Shown here piece by piece: positions 16,089 through 23,077 of a DNA stretch of 41,471 nucleotides (the first letter of the stretch is position 1; each line of letters begins with the position of its first letter). The translations under genes and the position numbers were made by a program. The notes under the pieces are model-generated. The model had not been told where the DNA came from. It was given only the letters and a program-made list of their open reading frames with translations, and ran no database searches. Source of the DNA: a virus; the IMG/VR virus record IMGVR_UViG_3300005288_000096, positions 1-41,471 of that record. One strand, 5' to 3'.

Positions 16089-17165
16089 ATGCTCTCTTGG
16101 GTGTCTGTAAACGCGAACACTGGTGACATCACCGCCGACCTTCCGACGCTCAGGGCGGATGGGGCGTTGAAGCAGACGCTAATGCGGTACGAATCGCAGA
16201 CCGCGTCACTGCCGATGGACAAGGCGCCGGACAACTGGCGTCAGGCCACACGGAAGGGCGCTACGTTCCTGGTTGCCTTAGATGAGGACAACACGCCGTT
16301 GTGGGGCGGGATGGTGATCCGCCGCTCACGCAAGGTGGGTGACGGCGTGAAAATGTCACTCGTGACCGCCGAAGCGTACTTCGACCGTGTCTATGTTGGT
16401 GACGAGACGCTCACCGGGGCGCAAAACCTTATCGTCAAGACCCTGGTTGAGGATTATGCCGCGACAGGCGTGAAGCGTGGCCTGCCGATCCGGGTACAGG
16501 TTGTTGGCGGGGACGGTGTTGTCCGGACCCGCACGCATAAAGACTCGGACGACAAAACGCTCTATTCGGTTCTGTCCGACATTTCCGGCGTGCTGGGCGG
16601 GTCCGAGTGGACTGTCGGCTGGGAATGGGTTGGCACGAAGCTCGGGCTTGTCCTGTTCGTGGCGGATCGTATCGGATCACCCGCGCCGGCTGGCCTGAAT
16701 CCTGCCGCACAGTTCTACCTGCCGGGATCGGTGACTGACGCTGAACTCGTTGAGGGCTACGGATCCAGCGAGGGCTCCAACGATGTCATGGCGACCAGCT
16801 CTGGTGTTGAGGGTGCACGCCCTCAGTCCCCGCATCAAACGAACGCGGCAGATTTACGCCCACGGTTTGAATATAGGTGGACCCCGTCAACATCCATCAC
16901 GGATGTGAACACTCTCACCGGTCACGCGCAACGGGCACTCGCGGCGATGAAGGACGGTTCTGTGGCGCTCAGCATCACAGCGAACCGGGCCGAAGCGCCC
17001 AAGCTAAACAAGGACTGGCGGCTGGGCGATGACATCGGGTTCGACATCGAGGCACCGGAATTCCCTGACGGACTGGTGGGGACTGCCCGCTGTGTTGGGT
17101 GGGAGCTTACTGACACAACCATCACGCCCCTCGTGGACGTAACCGGGATACAGGGGATTGAATAA
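16089..17165 (+). CDS. Minor tail / baseplate hub protein
   Basis: The 358-aa product resembles actinophage tail proteins that follow Dit and act as the baseplate hub or fibre base. Typical stretches are RYESQTASLPMDKAPDNW, ATFLVALDEDNTPLWGGMVIRRS and, near the C-terminus, LNKDWRLGDDIGFDIEAPEFP. No catalytic motif is evident. AAGGGGG lies 6 nt before the ATG. Its stop overlaps the next ATG. It is separated from the other baseplate genes by the lysis cassette. Confidence 0.8.
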   Translation: MLSWVSVNANTGDITADLPTLRADGALKQTLMRYESQTASLPMDKAPDNWRQATRKGATFLVALDEDNTPLWGGMVIRRSRKVGDGVKMSLVTAEAYFDRVYVGDETLTGAQNLIVKTLVEDYAATGVKRGLPIRVQVVGGDGVVRTRTHKDSDDKTLYSVLSDISGVLGGSEWTVGWEWVGTKLGLVLFVADRIGSPAPAGLNPAAQFYLPGSVTDAELVEGYGSSEGSNDVMATSSGVEGARPQSPHQTNAADLRPRFEYRWTPSTSITDVNTLTGHAQRALAAMKDGSVALSITANRAEAPKLNKDWRLGDDIGFDIEAPEFPDGLVGTARCVGWELTDTTITPLVDVTGIQGIE

Positions 17166-17821
17166 TGGGTCAGCCAGGACAAGCAGGCAGCCAGTTCCCG
17201 TCTGAGGATGCGCTCGTGCGGCGGGTGCAAGACCTTGAACGCACCGTGCAGCAACTCGCGGCGGCTAACCAGCTCGCGACCGCTGGTATTCAGGCAGTTC
17301 CTGACGGGATCATCGTCAACGGGTCCGAGACAGTCAACGGGCCGCTAACCATCAACGGCGTGGCAACGATAACCGGTGCGCTAAATCTGCCTGCCGGGAT
17401 TATTGGGAATGATGCGCTCGCCGCTCCGGTGTCACCCCTAGCCACACATGTCGGAACGAACAACTTCGGACTTGCCACCGGGCCTAACGTGCCAATCCTA
17501 ACCACATCCATAAATGTCCCGGCAGGGTACACGCAGGCGCTCGTTTTTGCCTCATCCAACATGCATGTCTGGAACAACAACGGAACTCAGGACGATGCCT
17601 ACGCGGTGGTGTTCATCAACGGGTCGTCAGTTGGAGCCTCAAGCCAAACCACGGCCGCAGCCACCGCCAGCGTATGCCTGAACGCGACGGGAACTCTGCT
17701 TATTACCGGCCTCGGGACATCATTCGATGTAGTCGTCAAGGGATCTTCCGCAAGTAACGCTTGGGCGGTAAACACGAACAACTTCATCAACCTCGACGTG
17801 ATGACTATTTTCCTGCGGTAG
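17165..17821 (+). CDS. Minor tail protein with N-terminal coiled coil
   Basis: The 218-aa product begins MGQPGQAGSQFPSEDALVRR, followed by a short coiled coil (VQDLERTVQQLAAAN). It then has beta repeats (DGIIVNGSETVNGPLTING) like the shaft of a trimeric fibre, and a C-terminal beta domain. It probably forms a fibre or tip structure. Its last 17 bp overlap the 3' end of the minus-strand gene that follows. Confidence 0.78.
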   Translation: MGQPGQAGSQFPSEDALVRRVQDLERTVQQLAAANQLATAGIQAVPDGIIVNGSETVNGPLTINGVATITGALNLPAGIIGNDALAAPVSPLATHVGTNNFGLATGPNVPILTTSINVPAGYTQALVFASSNMHVWNNNGTQDDAYAVVFINGSSVGASSQTTAAATASVCLNATGTLLITGLGTSFDVVVKGSSASNAWAVNTNNFINLDVMTIFLR

Positions 17822-18266
17822 GTTCCTTTGGCGTCAGGCCTACGTCCTGGAGCGAAGGATTGACGATATTCGTCGTGCCTGGCGCCGGCGTGCTCGACGT
17901 GTCCCACTTGACCGGGGGCGGACCTCCGGGGACCTGAACGGTTGTCATGCCATTAGGCAGCGTAGCGGCGGTCGCTGGTGCCACGTAGACCGGCTCGGGG
18001 GCGACTACAACGGGCGCAGGCTCCACGACTACAGGAGCGGGAGCCACGGTCGCTACGGGCTCGGCTACCGGCGCGGCGCTGGGTTCGGGTGCTGCTGTGG
18101 TCACGACTGTCTCCGGTGTTGGTGTGGCGGTGGCGGTCACTGCGGTGACGGGTGCGGGTGCGGGTGCGGGCTGGTTCTCAGCGTTAGCGATGGCGAACCC
18201 ACCAAATGCGATGCCCAATGTGGCGAGCGTTCCGACTGCCCCCAGTACTGCGGATCTTTTCTCCAT
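17805..18266 (-). CDS. Secreted or anchored Pro/Ala/Val-rich protein (moron)
   Basis: The 153-aa product is encoded against all its neighbours. Residues 1-28 form a signal peptide or anchor: basic MEKR, a hydrophobic core (VLGAVGTLATLGIAFGGFAI), and ANA before ENQP as a possible cleavage site. Residues 33-105 are low-complexity Pro/Ala/Val/Thr, wall-spanning in character. A polar C-terminal part follows, including VPGGPPPVKWDTS. No catalytic domain. No ribosome site is seen, and a GATAAA element lies 8 nt before the ATG, so the message may be leaderless. A lone reversed gene inside the tail operon is typical of genes expressed from the prophage. Function unknown; surface modification or exclusion is possible. 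Confidence 0.75.
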   Translation of the reverse strand: MEKRSAVLGAVGTLATLGIAFGGFAIANAENQPAPAPAPVTAVTATATPTPETVVTTAAPEPSAAPVAEPVATVAPAPVVVEPAPVVVAPEPVYVAPATAATLPNGMTTVQVPGGPPPVKWDTSSTPAPGTTNIVNPSLQDVGLTPKEPTAGK

Positions 18267-18310
18267 ACCACGACTTTATCAAACATTTTGACATATTAAC
18301 AGGAGACTCC

Positions 18311-18670
18311 ATGCCAAAACGTACTTGGGCTGATGGGCAGACTGGCAACACGCCTCTGAACGCCAGCCGCCTGAACGCTCTCGAGAATGATTTGGACGCG
18401 GCTTTGCATGCGTTGGCTGCTGTTCCGGAGGCGTTGTTCTCGGGGGCTGTGAGTGTGGACGCGAACGGTGTACCAACATCAGCGACGGTGAAGTGGCCTG
18501 ACGGTACTGCGGGTTCGTACGCCGGCACCGCATCGGGTACGTTCCTTGGTGCTCTCGACGCGTACACGATCACCTACGCTGGCACCACCACCAAAACTTA
18601 CACCCAGCCCACAGTCACCCGTGACGGCAACGGGTTCATCACCAACCGACCCGCGATCACCGTAGCTTAG
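18311..18670 (+). CDS. Small minor tail protein
   Basis: The 119-aa product starts MPKRTWADGQTGNTPLNASR, followed by LNALENDLDAALHAL. This is the usual N-terminal adaptor pattern of short actinophage tail-fibre proteins (W-x-D-G, then T-P-L/I-x-A-x-R-L-N-x-L-E). The C-terminal half is a beta domain. AGGAGA lies 6 nt before the ATG. A longer in-frame start at 18206 would run over the minus-strand gene and lacks a ribosome site. Confidence 0.8.
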   Translation: MPKRTWADGQTGNTPLNASRLNALENDLDAALHALAAVPEALFSGAVSVDANGVPTSATVKWPDGTAGSYAGTASGTFLGALDAYTITYAGTTTKTYTQPTVTRDGNGFITNRPAITVA

Positions 18671-18678
18671 GAGCCGAC

Positions 18679-18846
18679 ATGGGACTCATGGACTTCCGAA
18701 AAGTACCCGACGCGGGACTCCCCGCACGACTCCAAGACACGGCACTAAATGCCACTTATGCCCCCGTCACGGGCAGCCCGAATTACACCTCACCCGCCCA
18801 GGCAGCCGGGCTCTCCGCTGCCCTTTCAATCGTCTTCGGAGGCTAA
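18679..18846 (+). CDS. 55-aa tail-region protein
   Basis: The frame MGLMDFRKVPDAGLPARLQD continues to a GG-TAA end. It fills the gap between two tail genes, with TAGGAG 6 nt before the ATG. The LPARLQDTALNATYAPV segment resembles the short motif that links fibre modules in actinophage minor tail proteins. Probably a small tail component. Too short for domain assignment. Confidence 0.75.
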   Translation: MGLMDFRKVPDAGLPARLQDTALNATYAPVTGSPNYTSPAQAAGLSAALSIVFGG

Positions 18847-18849
18847 ATC

Positions 18850-19218
18850 ATGGCTGGTCAGAACGTCATCGTCGCTGCATCAATTTCCCCCCAGGTACTC
18901 GTCTCGCAGCAGCTTGGCATCACAGATGTCGCTATCTACACGGTGCCCGCGTCCACGTCCGTGAAGGTGGCTCAGGCGTCCCTCTGCAACACCACGGCCA
19001 GCCCGGTGACGGTCTACCTGTCCCTGGTCCAGACGGGAGGAACGGTGGGCGACGGAACGCACCGCGTCATCAGCGGCTACACCCTCGCCGCGAACGACAC
19101 CCTGGCACTGAAGGACTACATCGGCGGCGCAATGCTCGGACCAGGCGACAAGATCGCCGGATATGCCGGAACCGCTACCGCCGTGGACCTGGTTGTGACA
19201 GGCACGGTGCACGCATGA
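18850..19218 (+). CDS. Beta-sandwich tail protein
   Basis: The 122-aa product has alternating strands, including TDVAIYTVPASTSVKVAQASLCNTT (split here by turns), TVYLSLVQTGG and ALKDYIGGAMLGPGDKIAGYAG. This pattern is common in small phage tail and collar beta-sandwich proteins. The ATG follows the preceding stop by 3 nt, with GGAGG upstream. Its stop overlaps the ATG of the SGNH tail protein (ATGA), so it is probably co-translated with it. Confidence 0.75.
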   Translation: MAGQNVIVAASISPQVLVSQQLGITDVAIYTVPASTSVKVAQASLCNTTASPVTVYLSLVQTGGTVGDGTHRVISGYTLAANDTLALKDYIGGAMLGPGDKIAGYAGTATAVDLVVTGTVHA

Positions 19219-21053
19219 GCCGATCACTAAGCCAGCGGCCGACCTTGGCAACGTCCGCAGACTCTGCGTTCCTGCCCGCCCGCGCCGCAAACCCGCTCAT
19301 GGCCAAGCTTCAGCGCGGCAAAGAGTCCTGCATCCTTCAGGTACTCGGAGACTCCACGGGTGACGGGCTGAACCGCTGGCCCTACCTGCTGTCCCAGAAG
19401 CTCGCCGCGAAATACCCGGCCTACAACGTGGACTACCTCTACTGGAATGGCACCGCCTATGACGCTGTCGGGGCAGGCTCGTCCTCCCGCGTCCAGCCCG
19501 GCGCCACACCGTCTCCGGCCACGGTAGTGGACAACATGGTCCGGGCCGACAGCTCAACCACTCCCGGAAAGACCTCGGACGCCAACGCGTTCGACTGGTT
19601 CAATGTCGCTGGCACGCACGGGATCCAGTCCAACAAGATTTACCCGGTGACGGATAACGCCGTGGTTTCGATGAATGGGCAGTACGCCGACCACACCGGC
19701 ACGATTACTCTTAACGCGTCCTCGAACAGCACCCAGCGGCTGTATCTGCGCTACCAGAACGCCACGAACAACATCCATGCCCAGATCACCGTGAGCGGCT
19801 CCAGCGGCGCGAACATCATCATCTACCACGTGGTCAACGGCGCGAACCTCGGCGGCACCAACGGGACCGTGAACCTCGCGTTCAACACCGACTACCCGAT
19901 CACATGGTCATGCATCGGGAATCAGATCAGCGTCACCGTCAACGGCGTCACAGTCAACAAGACTCTGCCCGCCGTGGACCTCGCCGCGAACGCCTGGCTG
20001 AGCGCGTCATCCACCATCGCCATGCTCTCCCGCACCGGGGCCGGCGTGAAGTGGAGCAACCTCGCAATCACCAACGTGGCCCCCACGCTGACCGTCCGCA
20101 GCGGCAGCACCTCCGGGCAGATCTGCTCCTACTCGCAGACCAACTTCACCGCCCAGGTGCCGACCAGCCCGGATTACACGATCATCAACTATGGTCACAA
20201 CGAAGGGTTCCAGGACGCCCGGCCGCAGTACCTTCGGCTTGTGGACCAGCTCTTGTCCACGTTCCCGAAGACACCGGTTGCGGCGACTCTGCAGAACCCT
20301 CGGGCGAAGACGGATGTGAACTACTCCAACGGGCTCGCCCGCATGAACTCCATCAGCACCCTCGCTACCAATGAGGGCTGGGGAATCATTGACGTGTGCT
20401 CGCTGTACCTGGCCGATCCGAACTACGCCACGACGCTGCTGAACTCGGACGGGCTGCACCCGTCCAACGCTGGCGGCTCCCCCCTGTGGGCCAGCGAGGT
20501 CATGCGGTTCCTCGACCCGGCAGCCATCACACCCGCCCGGACAATCGGCAGCAAGTCGGGAACGGTCTTCGTGCCGTCCACCTACCTTGTCAGCGCCGAA
20601 GGAACACCCGCCCTCGCAACGACCAACGGCTGGCCGGCATGGACGATGGCCCACGGGGCAGGGAACCAGACCGTTCACGGCTTCGCAGACGTTCCCGGCT
20701 CGTGGGACCTCATTGACATCTACCTGCTCTGGTCAACGTCAGTCGCAACCGGACTTACCGGGTCAAACAACCAGGCGTACCTTGAAGGGCTGATGGGCTG
20801 GATGAACGGCCGGCCCGGATACCCAGTGGGGACGGCGAACGCGGGAACGGCACCGGCCAGCTTCGGCCTCGCGGTGGGCGCCGTGGCGAACAACAGCATC
20901 CCGTACACGCAGCAGGCAACACTTGTCGCCAACGGGGTCCGTCCGCTCGGGCGCCCGCTGCTGATACAGGCGAGGCGCGTCGGCGGTCACGCCTTCGACA
21001 CGCTCACCCAGGACATCTACCTCGAGGGCATCCTGATCAAACGGGCAGGCTAG
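19215..21053 (+). CDS. Tail tip protein with SGNH/GDSL hydrolase domain
   Basis: The 612-aa product is the last late gene and probably the receptor-processing tail protein. The SGNH motifs are split. Block I is VLGDSTGDG with nucleophile S47, block III is INYGHNEG with N329, and block V is SDGLHPSNAGG with D412 and H415. Between residues about 105 and 305 sits an inserted beta domain with a jelly-roll or LamG-like pattern (QRLYLRYQN, ISVTVNGVTVNKTLP, KWSNLAITNV). Residues 440-612 form another beta domain, likely for binding. SGNH enzymes often remove acetyl groups from surface sugars. The core is clearly related to the minus-strand gene that meets it tail to tail. Confidence 0.88.
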   Translation: MSRSLSQRPTLATSADSAFLPARAANPLMAKLQRGKESCILQVLGDSTGDGLNRWPYLLSQKLAAKYPAYNVDYLYWNGTAYDAVGAGSSSRVQPGATPSPATVVDNMVRADSSTTPGKTSDANAFDWFNVAGTHGIQSNKIYPVTDNAVVSMNGQYADHTGTITLNASSNSTQRLYLRYQNATNNIHAQITVSGSSGANIIIYHVVNGANLGGTNGTVNLAFNTDYPITWSCIGNQISVTVNGVTVNKTLPAVDLAANAWLSASSTIAMLSRTGAGVKWSNLAITNVAPTLTVRSGSTSGQICSYSQTNFTAQVPTSPDYTIINYGHNEGFQDARPQYLRLVDQLLSTFPKTPVAATLQNPRAKTDVNYSNGLARMNSISTLATNEGWGIIDVCSLYLADPNYATTLLNSDGLHPSNAGGSPLWASEVMRFLDPAAITPARTIGSKSGTVFVPSTYLVSAEGTPALATTNGWPAWTMAHGAGNQTVHGFADVPGSWDLIDIYLLWSTSVATGLTGSNNQAYLEGLMGWMNGRPGYPVGTANAGTAPASFGLAVGAVANNSIPYTQQATLVANGVRPLGRPLLIQARRVGGHAFDTLTQDIYLEGILIKRAG

Positions 21054-21901
21054 ACGCCCAATGCGCGCTTGACTGCTTCCGCCCAGACAACCTCGCCTGC
21101 GGGGTTTGGGTGGAAGCTGTCATCGCGCAGCAAGGAGGCCGTGTTCGGCGTGGCGTCCTTGAACGCTTTCCAGGCGTCGATCAGGGCCACGGGCGCACCG
21201 GTCCACTGATCACGGAGTGACTGGACAACGGCAGCATGCTTGTCGGCGACCTTGTCCGTTCGCGGATTCTGGAGCGTCACAGCCACAGCCGGCGACTTCT
21301 CCCATGCGTTGGTGACCCAGTCCACGAGTTTGTAGGAACCAACCCGCGCTTCCTGCGCGGTGCCAAGGTTGTGCCCGTGGTTCACGATCACAAGGTCAGG
21401 CTGCTCCGGGATCATCACGGCACGGTGCTGGTAGGAGTACTCCATGTTCTTGCCAGATGCCGACCCGTTCCAGATGACGATCGGCTTGCCGGCGCCCTCG
21501 CCAACCACAGTCGCGTCGGCGTAAGTGTTGTTGTCGATGTTCCAGTTGTGGATCGTCACTGGCCGGTGATACTTCACGGACATCGCCTCGGCCGTGAGGT
21601 AGACCCATTCATCGGTGCCGTTGCCGGTTGAGTCGCCCAGCACGCCGAGAGTCCACACGCGCTGCGGATCCTTGAGGAGTTCCATTGTCGGTGCCAGCGC
21701 GGCAGGCGTCTTAGCAGCTGCCGCAGTCGGAGGGGCCGAGTAGTACGACGCCACCTGACTCGACACGGGTGGCGCGGCTTGGGGAGCCATCGCAACGTGA
21801 GTGACAGCTCCCGCAGTAGCGACAGCCAAAAGGGCCAAGCCAACGAGGCCAAGTGTCTTGAGACGCTTCTTACGGCGTCGACGGCTGGACGTACTGCCCA
21901 C
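21050..21901 (-). CDS. Membrane-anchored SGNH hydrolase (moron)
   Basis: The product is 283 aa from GTG 21901, which has GGGGGAA about 6 nt upstream. Longer starts at ATG 21940 or TTG 21955 exist. A very basic run (SSRRRRKKRLK) precedes one membrane helix (TLGLVGLALLAVATAGAV), then an Ala/Pro linker and the SGNH domain outside the cell. Motifs are VLGDSTGNG (S91), VNHGHNLG (N178) and DDSFHPNPAG (D261, H264). GDSTG, GHN, TLQNPR, LVD and the D-x-x-HP ending are shared with the tail SGNH protein, so the two are homologous. This copy lacks the inserted beta domain. The two stop codons overlap in CTAG (21050-21053). Expression from the prophage and modification of the receptor are inference. Confidence 0.85.
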   Translation of the reverse strand: MGSTSSRRRRKKRLKTLGLVGLALLAVATAGAVTHVAMAPQAAPPVSSQVASYYSAPPTAAAAKTPAALAPTMELLKDPQRVWTLGVLGDSTGNGTDEWVYLTAEAMSVKYHRPVTIHNWNIDNNTYADATVVGEGAGKPIVIWNGSASGKNMEYSYQHRAVMIPEQPDLVIVNHGHNLGTAQEARVGSYKLVDWVTNAWEKSPAVAVTLQNPRTDKVADKHAAVVQSLRDQWTGAPVALIDAWKAFKDATPNTASLLRDDSFHPNPAGEVVWAEAVKRALGV

Positions 21902-22027
21902 AGAGGTTCCCCCAAAAAATTCAGATGTGATTGGCAACATTCTACGGCCCGTCAAGTCATGCCACGGAACGGCCCGAAAGACCGGTTTTCTTCCCTAACT
22001 GAAGTTGCACTACTCTCACACGAATTC

Positions 22028-22056
22028 GCCCCGTCAGCCGAAAGGTTTGGCGGGGC
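22028..22056 (+). terminator. Terminator-like hairpin, plus direction
   Basis: GCCCCG (22028-22033) pairs with CGGGGC (22051-22056), with an inner CC/GG pair (22038-22039 and 22049-22050) and a TCAG bulge. CCTTTCG follows. This would end late rightward transcription after it has crossed the reversed SGNH gene. Confidence 0.6.
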
Positions 22057-22123
22057 CTTTCGTCGTCCCCAGGGCCGTTTTATAGTCCCTTGATTAACCC
22101 CGATTTTAGGGTAACCGTCACGT

Positions 22124-22352
22124 AAGCGTCCCGTAAGCATAGTGAGTGGTCTATCCGCCCGCGCCGTTACTGGGGTCTGCGGTTATGAAGGTACTTCCTG
22201 TTCAGAATAGGCCTGTGAAGAGAACTGCACCCTTGCTTCCCTTTATTTCCGGGACTTTCACTAAACTCACCAGACTCACTGAACACTACTGAAACACCAC
22301 TTTCCTAGTTGCAGCAACGGTTGCACGGGCACTCTCAAAGCGTCCCGTAAGC
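22124..22352. repeat. 15-bp direct repeat (possible integrase arm sites)
   Basis: AAGCGTCCCGTAAGC occurs at 22124-22138 and 22338-22352. The shorter CGTAAGC also occurs at 22121-22127. Repeats of this length spaced by about 200 bp near an integrase gene fit arm-type binding sites of a tyrosine recombinase. Confidence 0.45.
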
Positions 22353-22412
22353 GACCTCTAACCCGAATCCCAATCCTACCGGGGAACCGTGCATCGAGTG
22401 CGGATCGCGGCG

Positions 22413-22464
22413 ACTGAAGAGAACTGCACAAATACTTCCGATCCACTGTAAAGAACTGTAAGAT
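22413..22464 (+). promoter_or_regulatory. Operator-promoter A (rightward), ACTGYA family
   Basis: Two operator pairs are present: ACTGAA-N4-ACTGCA at 22413-22428 and ACTGTA-AAGA-ACTGTA at 22445-22460. A -10-like TAAGAT (22459-22464) overlaps the second. The gene starts only 6 nt later with no ribosome site, so the message is probably leaderless. The arrangement is almost the same as operator-promoter B on the other strand at 25829-25880. Confidence 0.7.
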
Positions 22465-22470
22465 TAGGCT

Positions 22471-22689
22471 ATGAATCTTTCTCTTGAAGCGATCCACGCA
22501 GCCGCTAAGACTCTCGCCGGATTCAATGGTGAGGCGTGGCAGTTCGAACCGCCGCGCATGGACGGCGTAACCCGTACGGGCACACACGCGTCCGTGTACT
22601 TCCGGCAGGCTGAGGAAGTTCTCGGCGCGGCCCGTGAAGCCGAACTCCACGCCCGCGAGCTTGGCAACCCGGTAAGCGACACCAAGTGA
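22471..22689 (+). CDS. Small helical protein of unknown function
   Basis: The 72-aa product is helical, with IHAAAKTLAGFNGEAWQFEPPR and FRQAEEVLGAAREAELHARE. The first part resembles the start of the minus-strand product at 24698-25042 (EAVEAAAKA, an exWxxxxPR motif), so the two may be distant paralogues. No ribosome site; it starts 6 nt after a -10-like element. Its stop overlaps the GTG of the next gene. Transcribed from operator-promoter A. Confidence 0.65.
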   Translation: MNLSLEAIHAAAKTLAGFNGEAWQFEPPRMDGVTRTGTHASVYFRQAEEVLGAAREAELHARELGNPVSDTK

Positions 22690-23027
22690 TCCCGGACGGT
22701 ACGGTGGAGGCGGCGGCTGAGTGGCTTCCCCACTCGGGTGACTGTGAGGCGCGTCCGGAGCGCGATTGCACATGCTGGCAGCCGCGCGTGAACCTAATGC
22801 GTGCCGCCCTCGAAGGGGCCTACCCGATCCTTCTCTCCCATGAGCGGGAGGAAACCCGGTTAGCGCACCTGGATGCCGTGGTGAACGCGGCGAGCCTGAG
22901 TAAGTACGAAGAAGCCATACAGCACCTGCTGGACTTGGCGGACAATGCCGAACGTGACCGCGGCTACGTGAAGGTAGTTGACGCCGACGCTATTCACTCC
23001 GCCATAAACGACGCGCTACACGGCTAA
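22686..23027 (+). CDS. Conserved helical protein of unknown function
   Basis: The 113-aa product uses GTG 22686, overlapping the previous stop (GTGA). An N-terminal part contains three Cys and one His (HSGDCEARPERDCTCWQPR) that could bind a metal. Residues 40-110 are helical and acidic. It ends just before a strong terminator. No function is recognised; proteins of this type are frequent in actinophage lysogeny and early regions. Confidence 0.65.
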   Translation: MIPDGTVEAAAEWLPHSGDCEARPERDCTCWQPRVNLMRAALEGAYPILLSHEREETRLAHLDAVVNAASLSKYEEAIQHLLDLADNAERDRGYVKVVDADAIHSAINDALHG

Positions 23028-23039
23028 CCTCCAAGACTG

Positions 23040-23066
23040 AAGGCCCCCACGTTTAGTGGGGGCCTT
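23040..23066. terminator. Strong bidirectional terminator
   Basis: AAGGCCCCCAC (23040-23050) and GTGGGGGCCTT (23056-23066) form a perfect 11-bp stem with a 5-nt loop. CTTTGT follows on the plus side and TCAGTCTT on the minus side. It separates the converging small plus-strand operon and the integrase gene. Confidence 0.9.
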
Positions 23067-23077
23067 CTTTGTGTCTG

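Larger units (their letters stand above)
21902..22470. other. Non-coding control and possible attP region
   Basis: About 570 bp without a credible gene lie between the SGNH gene start and the first small plus-strand gene. It holds a possible -10 (TAGAAT at 21940-21945) for the leftward SGNH gene, a hairpin terminator (22028-22056), a 15-bp direct repeat (22124-22138 and 22338-22352), extra CGTAAGC copies, a lone operator-like site (22212-22229) and a full operator-promoter (22413-22464). The repeats and the closeness to the integrase make this a candidate attP, but no tRNA-like core sequence could be recognised. Confidence 0.5.

Noticed and set aside
18288-18293. Perfect TTGACA as a -35 for the plus-strand tail gene at 18311
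   Set aside because: No -10 fits, because the position 17 bp downstream falls on the start codon itself.
22356-22380. Sequence resembling a tRNA T-arm as attP core
   Set aside because: It shares only part of the T-loop consensus and cannot pair as a T-stem, so it is not good evidence for a tRNA-derived core.
22276-22773. 165-codon minus-strand frame near the candidate attP
   Set aside because: It runs over an operator-promoter and two better-supported plus-strand genes and has no start signal.
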